Origin: Sphingomonas sabuli
GTDB taxonomy: Bacteria; Pseudomonadota; Alphaproteobacteria; Sphingomonadales; Sphingomonadaceae
Direction: 5' to 3'
Length of the DNA: 64,000 nt
Assembly: GCF_014352855.1 (NCBI RefSeq)
Contig: NZ_CP060697.1
Location: 1,488,001 to 1,552,000, forward strand
A program made the translations under genes and the position numbers. Of this stretch, positions 8,770-17,259 are shown piece after piece; within the stretch, counting starts at the first letter, position 1; every line of letters begins with the position of its first letter. The notes beneath the pieces are model-generated. The model was not told the origin of the DNA and made no database searches. It saw nothing but the letters and a program-made list of their open reading frames with translations.

Positions 8770-10602
8770 TCAGCGGATCGGCACCGTGGTGCTGAGCCGC
8801 GAAACGCCGGCGCGATTGAACGCTTCGACCGCGACATAATAAGGCACGCCTTTGTTAAGCGACCGCAGCTCCTTGGTCAGTTGAGCACCGGTGCCGAGCT
8901 CGTCCGCCCAGACCTGGTGGGTCAGGGTCAGGCGGTCGGGCCGAATGCCGAAGCGGATGTTATAGCCGACGGCGCCGGGCACCTTTTGCCAGCTGATCGT
9001 CGCGTCTCGCGTGTCGGCATGGCGACGCGCCACGATCCTGGCGGGACGCGCGGGGTCGCGTTCGCTGCTGTTACCGAAGACGCGAAGATCGCTAATCGCC
9101 AGGTTCGCGCCGCCGATGTGACCGTGAACGTAACGGACGAAACGCAGCGTTTCGGGCTGCTTGAGTTCGAGATAGGCGTTGGGCCGATCGCGGCGCGGCG
9201 GCTCGGTCCGCGCGATTTCGTGCCAGTCCCGCCCATCGCGCGATCCTTCGATCCGGAATTCGGTGTAAATGTCGGGGGCATCGGCGAAGCGGCCGGATTT
9301 GTAATCGGCGAAGTTGACCTGAACCGCGCGAACCACGGCTTCGGTGCCCAGGTCGACCGTCAGGGTCTCGCCTGCATTCTTGGTCGCGGCGACCCAGAAG
9401 GTGCGCGGATTTTCGTCGGTCACCGTGCCGGCGGTGAAGGTATCCCGAGTGGACGAGGCGGTGGCCGCAGCGCGATAGGACAGCAGCATCCAGCCGGTGA
9501 ACAGGCTGTCCGGATCCTCCACCTTCGAAGTCGGCGCGAAGAAAGGGAAATCGGCGAAGCGCGACGTGAACGCCATCTGGCCGTCGGGATAGATCCGCCC
9601 GGGGATGAGATCAATGCGCCGTTCGAACGTCCAGTTGTAGCCGATCCACGGCGTGCCGCTGTTCCACCAATTTCCGTACCGGTCCTGAAAGCTTGAGCCG
9701 TGGCCAGCACCCTGGACGAAGCCGCCGGGCTTGTATGCGATCGGGTTGTAGGGCGCGTAGGTGAACGGGCCGAGCGGTTTGTCCGAGACGTAAACGCCGT
9801 TGGCGTAGGCGTTAAACTCGGTCCCCGGCGCGCCATACTGCAGATAGTAAGTGTCGCCGGCCTTGTTCATCCAGGCGCCCTCGACATAAGGCTTGGTCGG
9901 CTGGCCGTTGGCGAGAAGGCCGCTATGGTCCTGACCGAAGCGCTCCCATCCGTGGTCTTCGGGCTTGAGCACGAACAGATGTTCGGCCGGCGTCTGGTAG
10001 ATGATCCGCCCGCCTTCGAACGCGATCTTCCGGCCGTAGACCGGAAATACGTTGGACGATCCCCAATAAAGGTAGATCTGCCCGTCTTCCTTGAACAAGC
10101 CGGGATCCCACGGGCCTGGCGGGACCTCGTTGGGCTTCATCTCCTCGGGCGACTTGTCGGCGGTATTCGGCTGGGTGTCGATGCGGCGGACGAGATAGTC
10201 GAGCTTGCCCGTTTCCGGCGCATCGGAAACGTAGATCGACGTCGGCTGGGTGAAGCTGTGCGAGGGCTGGAGAATAAGCCGGTCGCCGTCCGACAGCAGC
10301 GCGGGAGCCACCACGCCGCCGTTCGGCCATTGGCTGGGCGTAATGAATGTCCAGGTGATGAGGTCGGTCGACCGCCAATAGCCGTCGGCGAGCGTCAGGA
10401 AGAGGTAATAGGCCCCCTTGTGATTGACGATCGCGGGGTCGGCGCCGGTGCGATAGGAAACGTCGCCGTTCACCTGCTCGAAATTGTAGCGATAGTCGAT
10501 GTCGACGGGGTTGATGATCGTGCGCTGCTGCGCGGCCGCCGACGCGCCTTGGGCAAGGCCGGCAGCCAGGGCGATCGCGGCGCTGGCGGTGCGAAAATTC
10601 AT
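8770..10602 (-). CDS. GH43-like hydrolase with F5/8-type C (CBM32-like) and FnIII domains, secreted
   Basis: A 610-residue protein with a signal peptide (to ASAAAQQ) and a five-bladed beta-propeller. Candidate GH43 acidic residues are the Asp in RTGADPAIV (base), the Asp in GPWDPGLFKED (pKa modulator) and the Glu in YVEGAWMNKAG (acid). A discoidin/F5-8C domain follows (from about residue 370, ASSTRDTFTAGTVTDENPRT), with the jelly-roll pattern DLGTEAVVRAVQVNF. A FnIII-like tail ends with GVPYYVAVEAFN. GH43 enzymes usually cleave arabinosides, xylosides or galactosides. It starts one base after the stop of the DUF6445 gene, so it belongs to the TonB-receptor transcription unit. Confidence 0.85.
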   Translation of the reverse strand: MNFRTASAAIALAAGLAQGASAAAQQRTIINPVDIDYRYNFEQVNGDVSYRTGADPAIVNHKGAYYLFLTLADGYWRSTDLITWTFITPSQWPNGGVVAPALLSDGDRLILQPSHSFTQPTSIYVSDAPETGKLDYLVRRIDTQPNTADKSPEEMKPNEVPPGPWDPGLFKEDGQIYLYWGSSNVFPVYGRKIAFEGGRIIYQTPAEHLFVLKPEDHGWERFGQDHSGLLANGQPTKPYVEGAWMNKAGDTYYLQYGAPGTEFNAYANGVYVSDKPLGPFTYAPYNPIAYKPGGFVQGAGHGSSFQDRYGNWWNSGTPWIGYNWTFERRIDLIPGRIYPDGQMAFTSRFADFPFFAPTSKVEDPDSLFTGWMLLSYRAAATASSTRDTFTAGTVTDENPRTFWVAATKNAGETLTVDLGTEAVVRAVQVNFADYKSGRFADAPDIYTEFRIEGSRDGRDWHEIARTEPPRRDRPNAYLELKQPETLRFVRYVHGHIGGANLAISDLRVFGNSSERDPARPARIVARRHADTRDATISWQKVPGAVGYNIRFGIRPDRLTLTHQVWADELGTGAQLTKELRSLNKGVPYYVAVEAFNRAGVSRLSTTVPIR

Positions 10603-10603
10603 G

Positions 10604-11290
10604 TCACTGTCCCCTGACGAAAAAGTTGGCGGTCAACCGGCCGGTGCGCGTATCGGGCGTCAGCGGCATGGCGTCGGTGATGATTCCGGAGTGCAGCAGG
10701 CTACCCTGGTATATCACCATCCGGTCCGGCACCGCGTCGACCGCACCGATCTGCTCGAAATGCGCATTTGACCCCTGGATATAGCCGGCCGGCTCTTCGC
10801 CCTTGCCGCCCTCGGCCTCGGCGAAGGCGACAAAGCGGTCGACGTTGGCGTCGTCGATCCGCTCGATCCGCGTGCTGCGCTGGCGAAAGAAGGCCGTGCC
10901 GCTGGGCGCGGGAATGCGCAAATAATGGAGCAGCGCGATATAATCCTGCTCGGTCGTGTCGAAATGCGGCGCGCGCTGCGGGACACGCAATTTTTCGGGC
11001 GGGCTGCAGACGATCGAGAAGCTGGCTTCGACCAGTTCGAACCGCTCGATGCCGAAGGCGCCGGCAATGAACGGCGCAGCTGCCTCGCAGCTTTTACGCG
11101 CATAGTCCCAAGCCGCGCCATCGTCGCTGCCGATGACCCGCCGGACGCCGGGATAATATCCGTGGTCGACCGGCGGAAATGGCGCCAGGTCGTCGGCCAG
11201 CGCGGCGATCGCGCCCGCGTCGCCGGAGAATTCGTCGATTGCCACGACCGCGCTTTGCGTATCGCCGAAGCGATGAAGGCTTGGCCTCAC
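10604..11290 (-). CDS. DUF6445 family protein (possible 2-oxoglutarate/Fe(II) oxygenase fold)
   Basis: A 228-residue cytosolic protein of the DUF6445 type. HFDTTEQDY (H-x-D) and a C-terminal YQGSLLHSG histidine could form the two-His/one-carboxylate metal site of Fe(II) dioxygenase-fold proteins; this is inferred from pattern and not shown. The GTG start has GGGAG four bases upstream. Members are commonly found beside TonB receptors and tryptophan-halogenase-like genes in sphingomonads and caulobacters, the same neighbourhood seen here. It lies 55 bases downstream of the TonB receptor and one base before GH43. Its substrate and role are unknown. Confidence 0.72.
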   Translation of the reverse strand: MRPSLHRFGDTQSAVVAIDEFSGDAGAIAALADDLAPFPPVDHGYYPGVRRVIGSDDGAAWDYARKSCEAAAPFIAGAFGIERFELVEASFSIVCSPPEKLRVPQRAPHFDTTEQDYIALLHYLRIPAPSGTAFFRQRSTRIERIDDANVDRFVAFAEAEGGKGEEPAGYIQGSNAHFEQIGAVDAVPDRMVIYQGSLLHSGIITDAMPLTPDTRTGRLTANFFVRGQ

Positions 11291-11345
11291 TGCACTCCCT
11301 GCCGGGAAGGCGGACGTTGCCGTCCCCCTTCCCCAGTCATCGCCG

Positions 11346-14300
11346 TCAGAACTTGTAGGTGAAGCCGGCCTGGAACTGACGCTGGTCGTTGCCGACCTGC
11401 CCGTTCTCGGTCAGCGGCGGCGGGTTGCCACCGCCCGCGCCCCAGCTCGAATAGGTGCGGTTGAGCCAGTTGAAGACATTGAACGCTTGGAAGTCGATCG
11501 TCGCTTCGTGACCCCACGGCGTCTTGAACGTCTTGGCGACGCGCATGTCGAGACGCTTGTAGGCAATGTCCTTCTTCGGGAAATAGACGCCGCCCATGTT
11601 GGCGTAGCAGCAGGCGCCCTGCGGCACCGGTCCGGTCAGCCCGGTCCATGGCGCAACGATGTTGCCGAACGCCGGACCCGACGACAGGTTGAGAATGCCC
11701 GACACGGTGAAGCCGAACGGAGCGCGCCAGTTGACCGAGGTCACCGACCGCCACTTGGCAATCCCGTTGACGTAGTTCCAGCCGTAGGTGTCGAGGTTCG
11801 GACCGTTGTAGAATTCGTCGCTGTTCAGCTCCTGCGCGACGTTGCTGCGAGCGCGCTGCAGGGTCAGCGCCTGGGTGAAGCCCCAGGTCGACTGCTCCGT
11901 AAACGGCTTCTCGATCTGCAGGAACAAGGCGTCGAGCCGGGCGCGACCATTGTTGAGACCGCGGTTCAGCTTGCCGTTGAAGCCGGGCAGCTGGCCGGTC
12001 GTCGCCGGGCAATTCGGGAACGGCCCGTTTGGCGTAAAGTCGATGATCCACTGATCGCCGCCGTTCATGCAGCCGTCCGGCGTCAGCACCACGGTGTACC
12101 AGCCGTTGCTGTAGAAGTTCGACCGCGCGAACATCGAGATGTTGTGCGATTCGATGTGGCTGTAGGTCAGCGTGGTGTTGATCTCGCCAAAGCGCTTGCG
12201 CACGCCAAGGTCGAACTGATCCGAATAGGGCAACCGCACCTTGTTCGGCAGAACCCAAACCGCGCCGCCGGTGAAGCCCTGGCCGGCCGCATAGGCCCGC
12301 AGCGCTTCGGGGTCGGAACAATAAGCGGGCGGAGCACCGCTCGCGCATTCCGTCAGCGGCACCGTCAGGACGACGTTTGCATTCTGCTGCTGTTCGATCA
12401 CGCCCTGGATGAACAGGTTGCGATCGTAATAGCGGCCGATACCGCCGAAGAAGATCAGGTCGCCGTCACCGCGGACGTCATAGGCTGCACCGATGCGCGG
12501 CTGGAACGCCCCGTAGAACGGCTTCCGGTTGCTGCCATTCGAAATGTAATCCTCGGGATCGATGCCGCGCGCGGCCCAGCCCGGATAATTACGCAGCGCG
12601 TCGGCAATGGCCGCGGGCGTAACGTAATTCTTGTTGTTGGGATTGCTTTCGAAGTCCCAGCGAATGCCGGCGTTGACGGTCCAATGGTCGTCCGGCTTCC
12701 ATTCGTCGGTGATGTAGATGCCAAGCTGCGTGCTCTTGGCCTTCAGGCCCGGCGCCGGGTTGACGTTGATACGCCCGGCAAACGGCGTTGCCGTGGTGAT
12801 GTCGAACGGACCACAAGAAGAGACGGTCTGGTCGCACGGATTGGAGACGAAATAGGTGCCGTTGAAATTGGCCGCCTCGATCCGGTTCAAGTTGTAAAAG
12901 ACCGCCTGGCCGCCGGCCTTGAGCGTGTGGGCGCCGCGACGCCAGGTGGCATCTTCGCGCAGCGTCAGGCTCTTGATCGTATCGTCCTGCTCGAAGCCGT
13001 TGGCGCCCAGCTCGACGATCCGCGACCCCGTGTCCGTCCCGTTCGACAGGACGTATTCGGGCCCGTCCGAGACGTTCGGCGCGCCCTGCGTCGCCTTGTC
13101 ATAGGAGATGTTGACGAAGTTGGTGAAGTCGCCGGCGCTGTGCCGCCACTGCAGCTGGTAGCGATCCTGGTTCGTTCGAAGCAGGTGGCCGTGTTCCTGC
13201 ACGGCGGTGCCGCCAAAGTCCGCAAGGTTGCTTTGCCGGCGGCGATACGCGCTCAAGTTGACCGTATCGTCGGGCGTCGCGAACCAGGTCAGCTTGCCGA
13301 AATAGAGTCGCTGCTTGAATTCGAGCGAAACCGCGCTGTTGATCTGGTCGCGGATGTTCTGCGGGATCACCGTCGCCACATCGTTGAACGTTGCCGGCGG
13401 ACGCTTCTGATTGGTCCCTTCGACCGCAACGTAGAAGCTCAGCTTTTCCGGGATGATCGGCCCGCCGAAATCGCCGCCGAACTGGGTGCGGCTGGAATCG
13501 CGCTTGGGCACGTTGTTCTTCTTGTCGAAATAGGGTCGTTCGACCATCCATTCCGGCTGCCAGTCGACGAACACCGACCCGTGGAACTTGTTGCCGCCGG
13601 TCTTGGTGATCGCGCTCAGCAGGGCCGACGCCGACTGGCCGTTTTCGGCACCGAAGTTCTGCGTCTGAAGTTGGTATTCCTGGATCGCGATCTGCGGGAA
13701 CGGGTTACCGAAATCGCCGAAGTTCTGCCCCAGCATACCGCCGTGGTTGATCGGGTTCTTGAAGCTCATCCCGTCGAGCAGGATGTTGGCGTTCTGCGGC
13801 GCGAGCGCGCCGGCCTGCAGCTGCTGTGCGCCGCTCGGCGAGATGAGTTCGACACCCGGAGCAAGCTGCGCGAAGCTGAGGAAGTTGCGCTGGTTCTGCG
13901 GCAGGTTTTCGATCTGCGACGGCGTGATGTTGGTCGACACCGCTTGCGGCGTCGACTGCTGCCGCACGCGCCGTCCGGTAACGACGATCGCGCCGGCTTC
14001 ACCGGTCGCGGTAGTCGTCGCCGCGGTTTCGAAATCGACGATCGACGTTTGCCCGATCAACAGCGTCGTCTGTTGCGCCGGCTTGCCGTCGACGGCAACC
14101 GAATAGGTCGACGGACGCAGCCCGTAGATGGCGTAATTGCCTTCCGCATCGACGGTGCCGGTGACGGTCTGGCCCGTGTTGGTGTCGGTCGCGACGACCG
14201 TGGTCCCGGCCGCGGCGCCATCGACATGGCCCTGCAGGTTGGCCGAAGAATCCTGTGCGAACGCAGGCTGGGCCATCATCAAGGCGACGACGACCGCCCC

Positions 14301-14348
14301 CGTTGAAACGCTCGAAATATACCGCCGCTTTGACTGAAACATGCTCAC
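11346..14348 (-). CDS. TonB-dependent receptor, Oar-like with carboxypeptidase-regulatory N-terminal domain
   Basis: A 1000-residue outer-membrane receptor. Order: signal peptide ending QPAFAQ, a CarboxypepD_reg/transthyretin-like domain (about residues 38-110, VDAEGNYAIYGLRPSTYSV), a linker with the TonB-box-like AIVVTGRRV, a plug (QNANILLDGMSF, NGQSASALLSAITKTGGNKF) and a long barrel ending in the terminal aromatic strand FQAGFTYKF. It probably imports the glycan substrate of this locus. GTG (14348) and ATG (14342) are both possible starts; GAGAGGG lies just upstream. A perfect LacI palindrome lies 25 bases upstream, where a bound repressor would block transcription. Confidence 0.9.
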   Translation of the reverse strand: MSMFQSKRRYISSVSTGAVVVALMMAQPAFAQDSSANLQGHVDGAAAGTTVVATDTNTGQTVTGTVDAEGNYAIYGLRPSTYSVAVDGKPAQQTTLLIGQTSIVDFETAATTTATGEAGAIVVTGRRVRQQSTPQAVSTNITPSQIENLPQNQRNFLSFAQLAPGVELISPSGAQQLQAGALAPQNANILLDGMSFKNPINHGGMLGQNFGDFGNPFPQIAIQEYQLQTQNFGAENGQSASALLSAITKTGGNKFHGSVFVDWQPEWMVERPYFDKKNNVPKRDSSRTQFGGDFGGPIIPEKLSFYVAVEGTNQKRPPATFNDVATVIPQNIRDQINSAVSLEFKQRLYFGKLTWFATPDDTVNLSAYRRRQSNLADFGGTAVQEHGHLLRTNQDRYQLQWRHSAGDFTNFVNISYDKATQGAPNVSDGPEYVLSNGTDTGSRIVELGANGFEQDDTIKSLTLREDATWRRGAHTLKAGGQAVFYNLNRIEAANFNGTYFVSNPCDQTVSSCGPFDITTATPFAGRINVNPAPGLKAKSTQLGIYITDEWKPDDHWTVNAGIRWDFESNPNNKNYVTPAAIADALRNYPGWAARGIDPEDYISNGSNRKPFYGAFQPRIGAAYDVRGDGDLIFFGGIGRYYDRNLFIQGVIEQQQNANVVLTVPLTECASGAPPAYCSDPEALRAYAAGQGFTGGAVWVLPNKVRLPYSDQFDLGVRKRFGEINTTLTYSHIESHNISMFARSNFYSNGWYTVVLTPDGCMNGGDQWIIDFTPNGPFPNCPATTGQLPGFNGKLNRGLNNGRARLDALFLQIEKPFTEQSTWGFTQALTLQRARSNVAQELNSDEFYNGPNLDTYGWNYVNGIAKWRSVTSVNWRAPFGFTVSGILNLSSGPAFGNIVAPWTGLTGPVPQGACCYANMGGVYFPKKDIAYKRLDMRVAKTFKTPWGHEATIDFQAFNVFNWLNRTYSSWGAGGGNPPPLTENGQVGNDQRQFQAGFTYKF

Positions 14349-14372
14349 AATGCCCTCTCCCCAAAAGGTGCA

Positions 14373-14386
14373 TGTAACCGGTTACA
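14373..14386. promoter_or_regulatory. Perfect 14-bp LacI-type operator upstream of the TonB receptor
   Basis: This is an exact second copy of the TGTAACCGGTTACA palindrome of the GH3/lacI intergenic region. It sits 25 bases upstream of the receptor start on the minus strand. It would link the receptor-DUF6445-GH43 unit to the same LacI regulon. Confidence 0.75.
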
Positions 14387-14500
14387 CAACAGAGTAGACC
14401 GGCACCGCCATCAAACAAGCCGAGCGAATCGACGGCTGTCAATTGCCAAATTGAAACTGCGGGATTTTTCGGCCGCGCTATGGCTCGAATGTGACTCCGC

Positions 14501-16078
14501 TCAACTGCGCGCGGGATAGTTGATGGTGAAATTCATGCGCGGCGGCGCGACTGGCGCAGCCTGCGGCGCGGCGCCTTTCAGCAACGACTCGATGACCGCG
14601 GCATGGTCCGGCAAATCTCTGGCGACATCACCGATGACGTCGGCCAAATCGTCGAGAAAGCCGAACAACGCATCGTCGTCCACGAATTGCGTGACCGGAT
14701 CGGCGCGCATGTCGAGGCCTTGCCCGATCAGCACCTGAACCCAGCTTTCCTCCGCAAACAGTTCCGCCGCCTGGTGCTTGAAGAAACGGCCCGACGACCG
14801 GAACAGGTCGAGCCGTTCGGCGAGCGTGTCCGGAACCGGCATTTCGCGCACATAATCCCAGAAGGGTTCGCCGCTGCGGCGCGTGACTTTGTAATGCGCG
14901 ATGACGAAATCGCGCACGTCTTCCATCTCGATCCGTGCCTGCAGGTTGAACTCGTCGACATCGGCCTGGCTGATGCCTTCGGCCGGGAACAGCGCAAGCA
15001 GCCGGTGCACCGCAGTCTGAATGAGGTGGATGCTGGTCGATTCCAGCGGTTCCAGAAAACCCGCCGACAGGCCGACGGCAAGCACGTTCTTTTCCCACAC
15101 CCGCACGCGCCGCCCGGGCTGAAAGCGCACCGGACGGGGATCGGCCAGCGGCTTGCCGTCGAGGTTAGCGAGCAGGACGTCGGCCGCCGCATCGTCGCTC
15201 ATCAGCGACGACGCATAGACATGGCCGTTGCCGATGCGATGTTGCAGCGGAATGCGCCATTGCCACCCGGCGGTACGGGCGGTGGCACGGGTGTAAGGCG
15301 TCAACGGCGAAACGCTTTCGCACGGCACCGCCTGGGCCCGGTCGCACAGCAGCCACTGGCTCCAGTCTTCATAGTCGACGCCCAGTGCCCCGCCGATCAG
15401 CAGGGCGCGCATGCCCGAACAATCGACGAAAAAGTCGCCGTCGACCGTGCGCCCGTCGGCCAGCGTGACCGACGCGATGCTGCCGTCGTCCGCCTTGGTG
15501 ACGTCGACGATCTTCCCCTCGACCCGCTCGACGCCACGCTCTTCCGATTTTGTGCGCAGCAAACGGGCGATCAGCGACGCGTCGAAATGATACGCGTAAT
15601 CGAGATCGGCGAGCGGCGATTGCGGATTGCGCGCGTCGGCAAAGGCAAATCGGTTTTCGAGCGCGGCAAGGCAGTTGAGCGAATAATGGTCGAAGCTCTT
15701 CACCCGGCCCGGGTCGCGCGCCCGAGCAGCCAGCCACAATTGATGCGGGTGCAGCCACAACATGTCGCGGCCGATCTTGCCGAAGCCGTGGATGTACGCT
15801 TCCCCCGGCGCGCCCCAGTCGACGAACTGGATGCCCATCTTGAACGTCGCCATGGAATGTTCGAGCACGTCGCGCAGCTCGATCCCGGCCAGCGCGAAAT
15901 AGTTGCGAATGTGCGGAATGGTCGCTTCGCCGACCCCGATCGTCCCGATCTCTTCGGATTCGACCAGCCGGATCTTCACCTTGCTCAGCCATTGCGACAG
16001 CACCGCGGCGGTCATCCAGCCGGCGGTGCCGCCGCCGACGATGGTGATGCTTCGTACCGGGTTATTGGGAGCCGCCAT
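14501..16078 (-). CDS. Tryptophan 7-halogenase-like FAD-dependent protein
   Basis: A 525-residue flavoprotein of the tryptophan halogenase family. The N-terminal dinucleotide-binding motif is GGGTAGWMTA (residues 15-24). The catalytic lysine is K80 in TFKMGIQFVDW, equivalent to PrnA K79. The family W-x-W-x-I-P motif appears as WQWRIPLQHR, and the conserved glutamate lies in FLEPLESTSI. So the residues needed for HOCl-type halogenation chemistry are present. Homologues beside TonB receptors in sphingomonads and caulobacters mostly have no known natural substrate; some tested members accept free indoles. It lies upstream of the receptor on the same strand with a 152-base gap that holds the operator, so it may be a separate unit. 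AAGGG precedes the ATG. Confidence 0.85.
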   Translation of the reverse strand: MAAPNNPVRSITIVGGGTAGWMTAAVLSQWLSKVKIRLVESEEIGTIGVGEATIPHIRNYFALAGIELRDVLEHSMATFKMGIQFVDWGAPGEAYIHGFGKIGRDMLWLHPHQLWLAARARDPGRVKSFDHYSLNCLAALENRFAFADARNPQSPLADLDYAYHFDASLIARLLRTKSEERGVERVEGKIVDVTKADDGSIASVTLADGRTVDGDFFVDCSGMRALLIGGALGVDYEDWSQWLLCDRAQAVPCESVSPLTPYTRATARTAGWQWRIPLQHRIGNGHVYASSLMSDDAAADVLLANLDGKPLADPRPVRFQPGRRVRVWEKNVLAVGLSAGFLEPLESTSIHLIQTAVHRLLALFPAEGISQADVDEFNLQARIEMEDVRDFVIAHYKVTRRSGEPFWDYVREMPVPDTLAERLDLFRSSGRFFKHQAAELFAEESWVQVLIGQGLDMRADPVTQFVDDDALFGFLDDLADVIGDVARDLPDHAAVIESLLKGAAPQAAPVAPPRMNFTINYPARS

Positions 16079-16155
16079 CCTGAGCCCTTGCGATCCTTTT
16101 CACGCCCGTGCGGCGCGCGCGCATGGAAGCGGGCGCGGCGGTGCGATGCAAGCGC

Positions 16156-16419
16156 CTAGGCGCTGGCGCGGTTTTTGCGAAAGATGGCGAAGATGATCAG
16201 CAGGAACGCGGTCAACCGGATGAGGAAGACGGAGCTGCGCTCTTCGAGCGGAAGGCCGCCGAGCGCGAGAACCGTCTGGCCCAGCCCGAGGAGAAAGAAG
16301 GCGAACGCGAACAGCAGGAACAAGGGATCGCGGACCTTGTCCCAGAAGCGCAGGAAGAACAGGCCGGAGATAACGAACCCGCAGGCCGCGACGCCGGAAA
16401 GGAAGCTAAGCAATTCCAT
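16156..16419 (-). CDS. DUF5985 family small membrane protein
   Basis: An 87-residue protein with three hydrophobic segments. The pattern GLFFLRFWDKVRDPLFLLFA, then a second helix, a short E-E-R-S loop and RLTAFLLIIFAIFRKNR, is typical of DUF5985. AAGGAG stands six bases before the ATG. It is the last gene of a three-gene minus-strand unit with a second DUF5985-like protein and a putative winged-helix protein. Function unknown. It ends 77 bases before the halogenase gene. Confidence 0.75.
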   Translation of the reverse strand: MELLSFLSGVAACGFVISGLFFLRFWDKVRDPLFLLFAFAFFLLGLGQTVLALGGLPLEERSSVFLIRLTAFLLIIFAIFRKNRASA

Positions 16420-16422
16420 CCG

Positions 16423-16698
16423 TCACTCCTTTTCCAAGTCCCAGATGAACCCGAACAGCAATACGGCAACCGCCGCCACGGCCAGCAGAAGGCGCCACAA
16501 TTGCAGGTCGAAATCGGGCACCACGAGCATGTCGACAACGAGCAGCAGGTTACTTGCTGCCAGCAGCACGAAACACAGGCAGCTCCACAACAGCAGCCGC
16601 GCGCCGCTGCGCGCATAGCTGCGCGCCAGCAGCCAGGCGCAGGCGCTGCTGGTCAGGAAACACAGCGTGTAGACGATGGTTGGAAAGAGGTCGGCCAT
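16423..16698 (-). CDS. Small membrane protein, DUF5985-like
   Basis: A 91-residue protein with three predicted transmembrane helices. It has the companion pattern of paired DUF5985 genes: TSSACAWLLARSYARSGARLL, LLAASNLLLVVDMLVVPDFD, then a final helix ending in FIWDLE. It lies four bases upstream of the other DUF5985 gene and may form a complex with it, an inference from pairing only. An in-frame TTG at 16704 overlapping the upstream stop is an alternative start. Confidence 0.68.
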   Translation of the reverse strand: MADLFPTIVYTLCFLTSSACAWLLARSYARSGARLLLWSCLCFVLLAASNLLLVVDMLVVPDFDLQLWRLLLAVAAVAVLLFGFIWDLEKE

Positions 16699-16700
16699 GA

Positions 16701-17066
16701 TCAATCTTTCCGCAATTTGAAGGCATCGGCGAACGCGGTGATCCCGCCGGCCGATGACGTGACGATCATACGCCGCACCTGATTGGGCTTGGACGCGTAC
16801 AGCCGTTCGGCATCGGCGACCAAGCGATCGACCGTATCCGACACGGGCGTATATTCCGCGCCGCCTTCCGACGTGCTGGCCAGTCCTCCGGCGATCAGAG
16901 AGTCGAGCGATTGGGACACCACCAATTCGCTGGCGCGCAAGGATTCGATCAATTCGCCACGCGACCAGGGCCGCTTGTCGCTCTTCAGAAGCAGGAGCAG
17001 CTCCAGCGTCCAGACAGACGGAAAGCTGGCACTGATGAAGCTGGAAAGATCGTCGCTGGAAGGCAC
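16701..17066 (-). CDS. Putative winged-helix regulator upstream of the DUF5985 pair
   Basis: A 121-residue soluble protein if started at the GTG at 17066; an ATG at 17156 in the same frame would add 30 poorly conserved-looking residues and has no ribosome binding site. The segment VWTLELLLLLKSDKRPWSRG, then ELIESLRASELVVSQSLDSL and IAGGLA, reads as a winged helix-turn-helix of the kind seen in small transcription factors. The C-terminal tail is helical and basic. It overlaps or abuts the next gene, so it forms one unit with the two DUF5985 genes. The regulatory role is inferred. Confidence 0.55.
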   Translation of the reverse strand: MPSSDDLSSFISASFPSVWTLELLLLLKSDKRPWSRGELIESLRASELVVSQSLDSLIAGGLASTSEGGAEYTPVSDTVDRLVADAERLYASKPNQVRRMIVTSSAGGITAFADAFKLRKD

Positions 17067-17259
17067 TGTGGCGTAATATGGTCCCGCTGAATTGAGCCCG
17101 GCACCTAACGGGGGCGGTGCGGGGTGATCAACCCATAGGTCGATGAATCGGGGCATTTTTCAGCGAGCGTAAAGCGAAACGTCTGATATGGAACGGGTCA
17201 CGGCCGCCGGGGGGAGGCAGGCCTCGCCACGGCGGGGCAGATCGAACACGGAGTGTTGA

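Noticed and set aside
11487-14306. Long + strand open frame opposite the TonB receptor
   Set aside because: No recognisable domain. The minus-strand receptor with signal peptide, plug and terminal Phe explains the region.
14437-14442. TTGACA on the minus strand upstream of the TonB receptor as its -35 box
   Set aside because: No acceptable -10 sequence at the right distance; the promoter position is left open.
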